The position numbers and the translations under genes were made by a program. A stretch of DNA of 64,000 nt. Source: Planctomycetota bacterium. GTDB lineage: Bacteria; Planctomycetota; UBA1135. The notes under the pieces are model-generated. The model had not been told where the DNA came from and made no database searches. It was given only the letters and a program-made list of their open reading frames with translations. Positions 40,892-52,155 of this stretch are shown here, in pieces. Each line of letters opens with the position of its first letter. Positions within the stretch are counted from its first letter, which is position 1. The DNA is taken from positions 248,001-312,000 of the forward strand of contig QQUA01000006.1 in assembly GCA_008501825.1 (NCBI GenBank), written 5' to 3'.

Positions 40892-42382
40892 GTGAAGTAC
40901 CCCGAACCTTCCCAACTTGAGCTCATTTGGCAGGGAGCTCTGGCGAAACTGGAAGCCGACTTAGGCTCAGACGTCGTCGATAGTTGGCTACGGGATGTCC
41001 GCCTGCTCGAGGTGAGCGAGGAAAGTGCCCAATTGGCGGCACCTTCCACTCTCCACGCAGACAAGATACGACAACGTTATCGCGAACCCCTCAGCCAGGT
41101 CCTTGGCGTCCGGGAATGTCGTGTCGAAGTTTTGCCTCTTCACATCGGAGATCGTCTTCCCGCCGGTGAAACCGAGGAAGTCGAACCGGCCTCGAATCCA
41201 AATGGCGGCAATGGCCACGCCCAAAACCCGGGCCTTTCCTCCCCCCAAGCCAATCCGGCTGTAGAAGCCCCCCTTACCGAGACTGAATCGCCCTTAGAAA
41301 AGGCAACAAACGGACCCTCGGCGATTCCAGGCCTCGAAGCGGATCAGGAAAAACTGGTCCTGAATCCGGATTACACCTTCGAGTACTACGTCGTCGGCCC
41401 TTGCAATCGATTCGCCCACGCCGCCGCCCGCGGGGTGGCGGATCGACCGGCTACGGCCTTCAACCCGCTGTTTCTCCACGGCCCGGTGGGGGTGGGAAAA
41501 ACCCACCTGATGCAAGCCATCGCCCATCATCAACTGGAGACCTTCGGCCAGGCAAGGATCGTGTTCCTTTCCTGCGAGCAATTCGTCAATCACTTCATCC
41601 AAGCCCTGCAACAGGGCAACTTGGATACTTTCCGCAATCGGTATCGCCAGGCCGACGTGCTGGTTGTCGACGACATCCAGCTACTGGCGAACAAGGCCAG
41701 AACTCAAGAGGAGTTCTTCCACACCTTCAATACCCTGCACAACGCCAAGCGGCAGATCGTTCTGTCCAGCGACTCTCCGCCGGAGGAAATCCCGGCGCTG
41801 CAAGAGCGCCTGGTCAGCCGCTTTCAGTGGGGTCTGGTCGCCGAGGTCGAATCTCCCTGCTTTGAAACTCGAGTCGCCATTCTGCGGGCCAAGGCCAAGC
41901 GCAATCAAACCAATTTGCCTGACGAGGTTGCCAGCTACCTGGCGGAAACCATTCAAAGCAACGTTCGCGAGTTGGAAGGAACGCTGACCCGTCTGTTGGC
42001 CATGGCCAGCTTGGTGAATCGTCCCATCGACTTGGCCTTGGCCAGAGAAGTGGCCGGCAATCCGAATCGGAATCAAAGCCGGGCCATTCGCATCGATGAC
42101 ATCTTGGGCGCCGTCACTTCCCATTACGGAGTCAAGGTGTCGGATTTGCAATCGAAACGGCGAACTCAATCCATCGTGTTGCCGCGTCAGGTCGCCATGT
42201 ACCTGACCCGCAATATGACTGGTTTGTCTCTGGAAGAAATCGGCGGTTTCTTCGGCGGTCGCGACCATTCCACCGTGGTTTATGCCTTGGAGAGAATGGA
42301 GCAGAGGCGCCGCGTAAACAGCGATTTCAGCATCCTGCTAGGAGACTTGGAACGCCTGGTTCGAAAAGGAGCTGAAGCCTAG
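40892..42382 (+). CDS. dnaA: Chromosomal replication initiator protein DnaA
   Basis: DnaA opens oriC and loads the helicase. The 496-residue protein has domain I (W-Q-G-A-L-A-K-L-E, I-R-Q-R-Y), a long variable domain II (about residues 80-150), the AAA+ domain with G-P-V-G-V-G-K-T-H-L and V-V-D-D-I-Q-L-L, and the DNA-binding domain IV ending with the G-G-R-D-H-S-T-V-V-Y-A signature. The GTG at 40892 gives a normal domain I start. The genes run dnaA-dnaN-dciA-gyrB in one direction, a classic origin arrangement. A strong terminator follows the stop. Confidence 0.96.
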   Translation: MKYPEPSQLELIWQGALAKLEADLGSDVVDSWLRDVRLLEVSEESAQLAAPSTLHADKIRQRYREPLSQVLGVRECRVEVLPLHIGDRLPAGETEEVEPASNPNGGNGHAQNPGLSSPQANPAVEAPLTETESPLEKATNGPSAIPGLEADQEKLVLNPDYTFEYYVVGPCNRFAHAAARGVADRPATAFNPLFLHGPVGVGKTHLMQAIAHHQLETFGQARIVFLSCEQFVNHFIQALQQGNLDTFRNRYRQADVLVVDDIQLLANKARTQEEFFHTFNTLHNAKRQIVLSSDSPPEEIPALQERLVSRFQWGLVAEVESPCFETRVAILRAKAKRNQTNLPDEVASYLAETIQSNVRELEGTLTRLLAMASLVNRPIDLALAREVAGNPNRNQSRAIRIDDILGAVTSHYGVKVSDLQSKRRTQSIVLPRQVAMYLTRNMTGLSLEEIGGFFGGRDHSTVVYALERMEQRRRVNSDFSILLGDLERLVRKGAEA

Positions 42383-42402
42383 ATGGCGGCAACTCCTCTC
42401 CT

Positions 42403-42434
42403 GGGCCCGGTCCTTGCCGACCGGGCCCTTTTCT
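42403..42434 (+). terminator. Terminator of dnaA
   Basis: GGGCCCGGTC / GACCGGGCCC (42403-42412 and 42419-42428), a perfect 10-bp stem with a 6-base loop, is followed by TTTTCT. It separates dnaA transcription from the region before dnaN, so dnaN needs its own promoter. Confidence 0.9.
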
Positions 42435-42756
42435 CGTTTTCCGGCGGCTTTTTGCCTCCGTGGGAAAGCTGTGGAAACAAGGCGGGAAAGTGGAGGAAAT
42501 CTCGCCCCTTTTACCCGAGTTTTCCACGGCGACGAAATTTGTCCGGGAAAGCCTGGAAAAAGCTGGGGGAAACTCCCATCCTTTCCACAAGCGCTCCCCA
42601 GGCCTTCGGCCCCCGGGAGCCACTTGGGAAACGTCCTAAAGCCCAAAGAAAAAGCAGCTTAAGGGAGTCCGCCGGAACTTTCTCCACGGTCGATTTTCCC
42701 TTATACTGTGACTTCGAAAAAAAATGGCTTCTCCTTCCATACAAGAAGGTCTCGCG
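42435..42756. other. Candidate oriC between dnaA and dnaN
   Basis: The 374-base gap between dnaA and dnaN has no gene. It carries a terminator and then several TTTCCAC-type DnaA-box-like motifs: TTTCCACAG (minus strand, 42477-42469), TTTTCCACG (42520-42528), CTTTCCACA (42581-42589) and TCTCCACGG (42681-42689), and a TTCCCCCAGCTTTTTCCA string on the minus strand at 42571-42554. None is the perfect TTATCCACA. Location next to dnaA, motif cluster and a nearby -10 support an origin; no melting AT tract stands out. Confidence 0.6.
42702..42707 (+). promoter_or_regulatory. Possible -10 element of dnaN
   Basis: TATACT is one base from TATAAT and lies 50 bases before the dnaN ATG. The expected -35 position (about 42679) reads TTTCTC, a poor match, and overlaps the TCTCCACGG motif, so regulation by DnaA is conceivable. 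Confidence 0.4.
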
Positions 42757-43893
42757 ATGCATTTCTGTGTAGACCGCATTGCCTTTCGAGATGCCCTCCA
42801 ACGCGTGGAGATGGCCATCGATCGAAAGCCGACTCGGCCGATCTTGGGCGGTGTTTTAGTCCAAGCTCAAGACGATGCCTTGATCCTGCTCGCCACCGAC
42901 CTGGAGATCGCGGTTCGGTATCGAATCGGTGACGTTCAAGTTGAGCAAAGCGGTTGGGCCGTTCTACCAGGCAAGGAATTGGTGGAAGTGGTCAAAGACG
43001 TCGAGTCCGAAACTGTTTCCGTTCAATTGCAAGCGGAAGGCCGTTGTCGCTTGGAAGCCGGAGAAGACCAGTGCGAACTGGTCACCATGGAATCCAGCGT
43101 TGGCTCGGATTTGGATTTGAAGAGCTTGTTTCCTGAAGTTCCCGTTCTACCGGATCAAGCTTCCGCCGCCGTGGATAAGGCCACTTTCCTGCAAATGGTC
43201 AGTTCAACCCGCTTTGCCACTTCGCGGGTGCAAGACAGCCGTTTCGCAACTGAAGGAGTTTTATTCGAGTTAAACGGTTCCGAAATGACTCTAGTCGGAA
43301 CCGACGGCCGGCGTTTAGCCTGCATTCGCCGTGAGGCTCTGGAAACTTCCGGCGATAAGCAACGTTCGGTTTTGTTGCCGAAAGTTTTGGATCAGATTCT
43401 CCGTTTCGGACAGGACGAAGCCGTCGAAGAGTTGCAAATTTATTTCCTCGACAGCCAAGTCGGCTTCCGCATCGGAAACTTGGAATCCTTCGGCCGGGTA
43501 TTGGACGGTGAGTTTCCCAACTACGACAACGTTATTCCCAAATCCACCAAGCATTTGATCCGGGCTCATCGGGAAGGGTTGACCAAAAAGTTGCGGTTGG
43601 CCAGCCACTTGACTCAGGATGCTTCTTCCGTGGTTCGATTGCAGATCAGTGAAGACTCCATGGAAGTTTCCGCCGAACATGAAGGAAGAGGTCGGGCCTC
43701 CGGATCCTTGGAAGTGGATTACGGTGGTAATGGAATTACCGCCCAGTTCAATCCCAATTACTTGCTGGACGGATTGAAAGTCGCCCATGGAGAACAAGTG
43801 GAGCTGCACATGGAAGAAGCTTCACGGCCGGCGAAATTCGTTTTGGGCGAAGATTTCACTTACGTGGTCATGCCCTTGACTCATTTTCCCTAA
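42757..43893 (+). CDS. dnaN: DNA polymerase III beta subunit (sliding clamp)
   Basis: DnaN forms the dimeric clamp that holds the replicase on DNA. The 378 residues show the family's N-terminal R-D-A-L-Q-R-V, the K-P-T-R-P-I-L-G-G-V-L-V block, F-A-T-S-R-V-Q-D-S-R-F-A, L-V-G-T-D-G-R-R-L-A, and the C-terminal M-P-L-T clamp end. I start it at ATG 42757 because GAAGGT lies six bases upstream and M-H-F-C-V begins the conserved part; an upstream in-frame ATG at 42724 is less likely. Confidence 0.95.
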   Translation: MHFCVDRIAFRDALQRVEMAIDRKPTRPILGGVLVQAQDDALILLATDLEIAVRYRIGDVQVEQSGWAVLPGKELVEVVKDVESETVSVQLQAEGRCRLEAGEDQCELVTMESSVGSDLDLKSLFPEVPVLPDQASAAVDKATFLQMVSSTRFATSRVQDSRFATEGVLFELNGSEMTLVGTDGRRLACIRREALETSGDKQRSVLLPKVLDQILRFGQDEAVEELQIYFLDSQVGFRIGNLESFGRVLDGEFPNYDNVIPKSTKHLIRAHREGLTKKLRLASHLTQDASSVVRLQISEDSMEVSAEHEGRGRASGSLEVDYGGNGITAQFNPNYLLDGLKVAHGEQVELHMEEASRPAKFVLGEDFTYVVMPLTHFP

Positions 43894-43932
43894 GCCGGAA
43901 ACAAACTCCGTTTTCTCAAGGCTGAATCAAAC

Positions 43933-46757
<2,825 letters not shown>

Positions 46758-46779
46758 GCCGTCTTTGGCTTGATGTCCT

Positions 46780-48684
46780 TTATGAAAGCAGCAAATAGGT
46801 CCACCACGCTCCAAGCCAGGCAATGGCGAAGGAGTAAGTGAAGGCAAATGCCGGCCAGCGCCAGGAGTTGGTTTCTCGGCGGATGACCGCCAAGGTGGAA
46901 ATGCATTGCAGGGCGAAAACGAAGAAAACCAAAAGAGCCATGGCGGAAGCCCGCTTCAGTCGAGGCTCTCCGGTTTCGGGGTTGCGGGCCCGCAACATCT
47001 TGCCGAATCCTTCGGCGTCCTCTTCGCCGCCTTCATAGGCATAGACTTGAGCCATGGTCGAAACTAAAACCTCTCGGGCGGCCAGGGAGCCCAACAGGCC
47101 GACGTTGATTCGCCAGTCAAAGCCCATCGGTGCAAATAGCGGCTCCAAGGCTTGGCCGGCTTGGGCGGCATAACTGGATTCCAAAACCGTTTGAGGCTCT
47201 GGTGCCCGGCCGTCGACTTCTTCCGGTTGCGGGAAATTCAACAAGATCCACAGCAAGACCGAAGCTCCGAGAATGACCGTTCCTGCCCGGCGAAGAAATA
47301 GTTTGATGCGCCGCAACACCTGCACGGTCACCAATTTCAGGGAAGGGAATCGATAGGGGGGAAGTTCCAGATAAAACGGCAAGGTCGCACCGCGAAGCAT
47401 GCCCTTTTTGAACAAGGCGGCTGAAAGCAAAGCGGTAAAGCCGCCTAAAAAGTAAAGTCCCATTAAGGTCATTCCTTGCCAAGTGAACGGACCGAGGACT
47501 TTTTCCCGGGATATGAAGGTGCCGACCAGTAATGCGTAGACCGGCAACCGGGCGGAACAGGTGGTAAATGGTGCGGCCAAAATCGTGGCCAGCCGATCCC
47601 TGGGCGAGGGAATGGAGCGGGTGGCCAAAATCCCGGGAACAGCGCAGGCATAAGAAGAAAGCAAAGAAATGAAACAGCGCCCTTCCAAACCTGCCCAACC
47701 GAGCAGCCGGTCCACAACGAAAGCTCCCCGAGCCAGATAGCCGCAGGATTCCATGAATATGATGACGGCAAACAGCAAGGCGATCTGCGGAATGAAAACC
47801 AAAACGGCTCCGACCCCGCGAACGATGCCATCGGCCAACAGATCGGTCAGCATTCCCGCCGGTAAATTGGCCAGCAGCCAATCGGCGCTTTGATCCATCA
47901 AGCCGGCCATGAAATCCATCGCCGGGGCGGCATAGCTGAAAATCGATTGAAAGAAGGCGGCCAGGAAAGCCAAAAACACCAGGGGTCCCAAGATCGGGTG
48001 CAGCAAGATTCGATCCAGGGCTTGGGTCAGCCGACTGGAGCGCGGGCGGGAGCGGGTGACTCGCTGCAAAATGCCATCCGCCCAGGCAAACCTGGATTCC
48101 GTGTCTTCCTGTGGCAAATTCCGTGGTTCGGACCACTGGGCGAGATCGGCGATCCGAGCTCGTAAATCGTCGATGCCAATACCCCGGTTGCCGACGATGC
48201 CGACGATGGGAATGCCCAGTTCTCCACCCAAACGAGCGAGATCGATGTCTCCGCCTCGGGCCTTGAGCTCGTCGATCATGGTCAAGACCAGGCAACTGGG
48301 CAGACCCAGGTGCAGGACCTCGGCGATGAAGGGCAAGCTCCGGTCCAAAGTCGTGGCATCAGCCACCACCAGCACGCCGTCGGGTTTTTCTTCCCCGACC
48401 ATTTCCCCCTTCAAGATCTGAACCGCAACCGATTCGTCCTGGGAAATGGCGTGCAAGCTGTAAGTCCCGGGCAGGTCCACCACCCGCACCAACCCAGCCG
48501 GGGTTTTGGCGATTCCGACTTTGCGGTCAACGGTCACGCCGGGATAGTTGCCGGTCTTGGCCCGAAGCCCGGTCAAGGCATTGAAGAGGGTGGTTTTGCC
48601 CGAGTTCGGGCTGCCCACCAACGCCACGGTAGGACTTTTGCCTTTGATTTCGGCGAGGGTTCGGGCCAGGGTGGCGGCGTTCAT
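46780..48684 (-). CDS. feoB: Ferrous iron transport protein B
   Basis: FeoB imports Fe(II) across the inner membrane. The 634-residue protein has an N-terminal G-protein domain with G1 G-S-P-N-S-G-K-T, G3 D-L-P-G and G4-like T-M-I-D-E, in which the usual Asn is Thr. A membrane part follows with two Gate-type repeats (C-A-V-P-G-I-L-A-T-R-S-I and the later A-A-R-E-V-L-V-S-T-M block). It is shorter than E. coli FeoB (773) but close to other short forms. feoA precedes it by 24 bases. FeoC is absent. Confidence 0.93.
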   Translation of the reverse strand: MNAATLARTLAEIKGKSPTVALVGSPNSGKTTLFNALTGLRAKTGNYPGVTVDRKVGIAKTPAGLVRVVDLPGTYSLHAISQDESVAVQILKGEMVGEEKPDGVLVVADATTLDRSLPFIAEVLHLGLPSCLVLTMIDELKARGGDIDLARLGGELGIPIVGIVGNRGIGIDDLRARIADLAQWSEPRNLPQEDTESRFAWADGILQRVTRSRPRSSRLTQALDRILLHPILGPLVFLAFLAAFFQSIFSYAAPAMDFMAGLMDQSADWLLANLPAGMLTDLLADGIVRGVGAVLVFIPQIALLFAVIIFMESCGYLARGAFVVDRLLGWAGLEGRCFISLLSSYACAVPGILATRSIPSPRDRLATILAAPFTTCSARLPVYALLVGTFISREKVLGPFTWQGMTLMGLYFLGGFTALLSAALFKKGMLRGATLPFYLELPPYRFPSLKLVTVQVLRRIKLFLRRAGTVILGASVLLWILLNFPQPEEVDGRAPEPQTVLESSYAAQAGQALEPLFAPMGFDWRINVGLLGSLAAREVLVSTMAQVYAYEGGEEDAEGFGKMLRARNPETGEPRLKRASAMALLVFFVFALQCISTLAVIRRETNSWRWPAFAFTYSFAIAWLGAWWTYLLLS

Positions 48685-48708
48685 AGCCCTAGGAAGGTGC
48701 GGGGAGGA

Positions 48709-48981
48709 TCAGCGATCCAAAGGTTGGATGGCAATGCGCCGTGCTTCCGTCCGGCGAAGGCAGAGCAAGGTCCCGCGAAGTCGGAAAACCACCGGGTCTC
48801 CTAGAGGGGCCCGGCGTTCCATGCGGACTTCGGTTCCTGGACAGAAACCCAACTCCCGCAATCGGTCGGCGGCCAAACCATTGCCCTGAACTCGCAAAAC
48901 CCGAGCCCGGGCGTGGCGAGGTAGTTCGGCCAGACTCGTTTCCGGTCCGAGATCCTCTTGCTTGCTGTTAATGCGACCCAT
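48709..48981 (-). CDS. feoA: FeoA family protein
   Basis: FeoA is a small SH3-like protein that works with FeoB. The 90 residues show L-R-E-L-G-F-C-P-G-T-E-V and D-P-V-V-F-R-L-R-G-T-L-L-C-L-R, the typical core. ATG codons at 48987 and 48981 are both usable. The AATGAGAAT at the start resembles half of a Fur box, which would fit iron control, but the match is poor. Confidence 0.88.
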   Translation of the reverse strand: MGRINSKQEDLGPETSLAELPRHARARVLRVQGNGLAADRLRELGFCPGTEVRMERRAPLGDPVVFRLRGTLLCLRRTEARRIAIQPLDR

Positions 48982-49105
48982 TCTCATTAAGATCGATGCT
49001 GAAGTCTAAGCCATCGAAGCTATCCTTGCCAGGGCTGTCTTTTCAGGGAAGCAAACTTTGGGGGGGAAAAGACCTGCCCGGCCGCCGCTAATATATGCGC
49101 TCCTC

Positions 49106-49807
49106 ATGGACTCCTCCCAGCGCTCGAAACAAGCCGCCGGCTTTGCCGCGGCGGACCAGATCCAGGACGGCCTTCGTCTGGGTTTGGGAACGGGTAGTAC
49201 GGTTCGATTTTTTATTGATCGCCTTGGGCAACGGATTCAGCAGGAAGGGATTTCTGTACAAGGAGTTCCGACAAGTATCCATACTCAGAACTTGGCCGAG
49301 AAACTAGGAATCCCCATATTTAATCTCGATCAAATGCCCGAGTTGGATTTAGTCGTGGACGGGGCCGATGAGGTGGATCCTGCCTTTCGCACCATCAAGG
49401 GGGGCGGAGGGGCTTTGCTGCGGGAAAAGATGGTGGCGACCGCCGCCAAACGGGTCCTCATTGTGGTGGGAGAGGGCAAAATGGTGCCCAAGCTTGGCTC
49501 TACCTTTCCCTTACCGGTAGAGGTGGTCCCCTTTGGCTTGACCTTCACCCAGCGGCAAATCGCCGATCTTGGTTGTCGGCCATTGTTGCGGCGCAAGTCG
49601 GACGGCAATCTTTTCCAAACCGATAACCAGCATTACATTTTCGATTGCGAGTTTTCCGGCGGCATCGCCGATCCGGAAAGCCTCCACGCCCGGTTGTTGG
49701 CATTGCCCGGCGTGGTCGAAACGGGTTTGTTCCTGGACCTATGTCATGGAGTCGTTGAAGGCCTGGCCGATGGATCGGTCCGGCACCACCATCGTTCGAC
49801 CGGCTGA
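49106..49807 (+). CDS. rpiA: Ribose-5-phosphate isomerase A
   Basis: RpiA interconverts ribose 5-phosphate and ribulose 5-phosphate. The 233-residue protein has G-L-G-T-G-S-T-V, D-G-A-D-E-V-D-P, K-G-G-G-G-A-L-L-R-E-K-M, and the later F-P-L-P-V-E-V-V-P-F-G. The ATG at 49106 is eleven bases after a TAATAT hexamer, so the message may be nearly leaderless. Its product feeds PRPP for the his and pur pathways and, through ribulose 5-phosphate, KdsD. Confidence 0.94.
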   Translation: MDSSQRSKQAAGFAAADQIQDGLRLGLGTGSTVRFFIDRLGQRIQQEGISVQGVPTSIHTQNLAEKLGIPIFNLDQMPELDLVVDGADEVDPAFRTIKGGGGALLREKMVATAAKRVLIVVGEGKMVPKLGSTFPLPVEVVPFGLTFTQRQIADLGCRPLLRRKSDGNLFQTDNQHYIFDCEFSGGIADPESLHARLLALPGVVETGLFLDLCHGVVEGLADGSVRHHHRSTG

Positions 49808-49849
49808 CCGACCCGGAACCAGCAAACCCAAGCAAAGACCCCACAAGTC

Positions 49850-50446
49850 ATGGAAGATCTCCGCAATCTGGATTCCGCCCAGTTGGAAGAGCGTTTACTA
49901 AAGGCTGCCGGCCCGGTCGGTTACCCATCTCTTCCGGAAGTCCTGGCCTTCGCCAAAGATCGGCATAGCGGTCAGAATCGCAAGGATGGCCAGGATTACA
50001 TTTGTCACCCGCTGCGGGTGGCTTTGATTTTGGCGGAGGGTGCCGAACTCAAGGACGCCAACTTACTTAGTGCCGCCGTGCTTCACGACGTGGTCGAAGA
50101 TACCGAGACTGAAATCGGCGAGATCGAAGAGCAATTCGGCCACCAAACCGCCACTCTGGTGCAGGCCCTGACCCTACCGCCGAAACGGGAGGGAGAGAGT
50201 TCTCATCAGCAATCCATGGCTCACTTCAAGGCGCTGGCCTGGGCACCGAGGGACGCCCAAATCCTCCGCTCCGCCGATCGCCTGGACAATTTGCAAAACA
50301 TGGGGCCGGGTTTTACCGCTGAGCGGATTCAGGAATACGCGGCCGAAACCCGAGATGGCTTGCTGGAATTGACCTTGGCCTGCAACACGTTTCTTTACCA
50401 CGCCTTGAAAGACGCGATTGAGGCATCCTTGGCCTTGGAAAAGTGA
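49850..50446 (+). CDS. HD domain phosphohydrolase (SpoT/MESH1-like)
   Basis: The 198-residue protein resembles the hydrolase domain of RelA/SpoT or MESH1: D-Y-I-C-H-P-L-R-V-A, A-V-L-H-D-V-V-E-D-T-E with the HD pair, and R-S-A-D-R-L-D-N-L-Q. It has no synthetase, TGS or ACT domain. It could be a small (p)ppGpp hydrolase, but the specificity cannot be read. It starts 42 bases after rpiA. Confidence 0.83.
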   Translation: MEDLRNLDSAQLEERLLKAAGPVGYPSLPEVLAFAKDRHSGQNRKDGQDYICHPLRVALILAEGAELKDANLLSAAVLHDVVEDTETEIGEIEEQFGHQTATLVQALTLPPKREGESSHQQSMAHFKALAWAPRDAQILRSADRLDNLQNMGPGFTAERIQEYAAETRDGLLELTLACNTFLYHALKDAIEASLALEK

Positions 50447-50482
50447 GCTAATTCCCGCTTGCGGTGGGGATACGTTTTCTGA

Positions 50483-51076
50483 ATGGGGACCCTGATGGGA
50501 TCCAAAAACAGTTCCTCAAGCAGCCAAGTCGGACCTGGAACCCGCTCGGTCGCCTTCCTGCGTGGAATGAACCTGGGCCGTCGCCGGGTGACCAACGTCG
50601 AATTGGTGGAGATTTTCGAAGCCATGGGTTTCAAGGATGTGGCTCCATTCCTGGCCAGCGGGAACGTGGTTTTCCGTTCCGGGAGAAACACCCCTGATCT
50701 TGAAAATAAGATCGAGGCCGGCCTGAAAAGCGCGCTTCAATACAACGTGCGGGTATTCGTCCGATCCGAGGACGAGGTGAGATCCATGGCGGCATGCCAG
50801 CCGTTTTCCGCCGCCGAGCTTGGCCGGTCCGATGGAAAAGCCCAAGTCATCTTGTTAGAAGCCGCGCTTGGGGCTGCAGCCCGGCGCAAAATCCTGGCCT
50901 TTGCTTCGGATGAGGACCGGCTGGCCCCAGGCAAACGGGAAGTCTTTTGGCTCCCGGCGGGAAGACTCACGGATTCCGTTTTGGACTTGAAAGGAATCGA
51001 GCGAGTGGTTGGGGAAACTACCATCCGCACCAAAAACACCATGGAGCGGATAGCTAAGCGATTCCTGCAAACTTGA
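50483..51076 (+). CDS. DUF1697 family protein
   Basis: The 197-residue protein shows the DUF1697 signature: V-A-F-L-R-G-M-N-L-G-R-R-R-V-T, then F-L-A-S-G-N-V-V-F-R, and T-T-I-R-T-K-N-T-M-E-R-I. The function of this family is unknown. ATGs at 50483 and 50495 are both possible. Confidence 0.85.
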   Translation: MGTLMGSKNSSSSSQVGPGTRSVAFLRGMNLGRRRVTNVELVEIFEAMGFKDVAPFLASGNVVFRSGRNTPDLENKIEAGLKSALQYNVRVFVRSEDEVRSMAACQPFSAAELGRSDGKAQVILLEAALGAAARRKILAFASDEDRLAPGKREVFWLPAGRLTDSVLDLKGIERVVGETTIRTKNTMERIAKRFLQT

Positions 51077-51107
51077 CCGAGTAAGGCCGGCCCGACGGTT
51101 AACGGCC

Positions 51108-52070
51108 TCAAGGAGTTTCCAGGCGTTGCCGTAACCAAAGCGAAGGCAAGTGGGACAGCAATTGCTCCTGGTTCAGGTGAACCCGAAACGGGGCGAAGCC
51201 CTGGAGATCGAAGAATTGCCGTAGGTCCAAGCCGGTGCGATCGCTTTCCGTGCTTGCGATGATTTTTAGGGCGCCACCTCGGGCCCGACCGAAAACGATC
51301 ACCAGCTCGTGGCGAGCTTGAAGTCGTAGCATCAATTCGGTGGCGTCCAACCTTAGATAAGGAGAAAGCTGGCGCAAATCGACCCAAACCGCGTCCCGAT
51401 CCAAATCAGGAATCGGCTGGGCTTGGGCCACAATGGCTTCGGTGGTTTTCAGGATTCTTTGGAAATCTTCAACCGCCAAGTTCAGTCCCCGGTTCACTTC
51501 ATAGCTTTCGGGTAAGCCTTGGGCTTCGGCTAACACCGAAGCGATGGCCATTCTTCGGATTCGGTCTTTTCCGCCGGCGGTCCGTAGCGCCGCGTCCAAA
51601 CGCCAACCTCGGGCCGTCATTTCGCCTTTTCGAGTGTCGGCCACAATGCTGTCGGGATCCAACCAGGTTGGGGGAGAATCTCCTTGTTGCAGCACCATCC
51701 ACTTCGCCGCCGCCAAAACTCCGTCGGTATCGCCGTGAGCGATCAGGCATCCCACCGGTCCGAAACTCTGTACCCGTTCAGCAGTTACCAAGGGCGGTAA
51801 GGCCGGCGCCTCGCTGCGGGGTACCAGCACGAAGCGCCGGTCCTGCTGGAATCGTTGCCAAAGGGCTTGTTCGTGGTGATCGATCCAAACCGCCAGATCG
51901 GAACCCATCTGTTCGATCCAAGCCAAGTCGCGAGAGGGATCGCCGCCGTTGAAAGCCAGGTCCAATACCGCAACCGGCCGAGGTAACCGATCGGGGAACG
52001 GCAAATCTCCCGGCTGCCGAAAGAAGACCGGCAGGGGCAGGGTCCAAGGCTGAGGAGAAGCAGGCGGCAT
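51108..52070 (-). CDS. DHH superfamily phosphoesterase-like protein
   Basis: This 320-residue protein contains D-L-A-V-W-I-D-H-H-E, a DHH motif, and I-A-H-G-D-T-D-G-V-L-A-A, a DHH motif-I or DHHA-like metal block, but in the reverse order from most RecJ/NrnA proteins. R-G-G-A-L-K-I-I-A-S in the C-terminal part resembles the DHHA1 substrate-binding G-G-H block with His lost. It may be a phosphodiesterase for short RNA or cyclic dinucleotides, or a diverged relative. It is convergent with the DUF1697 gene and divergent from prfB. Confidence 0.65.
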   Translation of the reverse strand: MPPASPQPWTLPLPVFFRQPGDLPFPDRLPRPVAVLDLAFNGGDPSRDLAWIEQMGSDLAVWIDHHEQALWQRFQQDRRFVLVPRSEAPALPPLVTAERVQSFGPVGCLIAHGDTDGVLAAAKWMVLQQGDSPPTWLDPDSIVADTRKGEMTARGWRLDAALRTAGGKDRIRRMAIASVLAEAQGLPESYEVNRGLNLAVEDFQRILKTTEAIVAQAQPIPDLDRDAVWVDLRQLSPYLRLDATELMLRLQARHELVIVFGRARGGALKIIASTESDRTGLDLRQFFDLQGFAPFRVHLNQEQLLSHLPSLWLRQRLETP

Positions 52071-52155
52071 GACTCCCGGGGGAGGCGAAGGGAAGCTAAT
52101 CTATCGGCTTCCTGTTCCCGAAACCCCTTACGTCGAAGCAAGCCCGAACTCGCCC

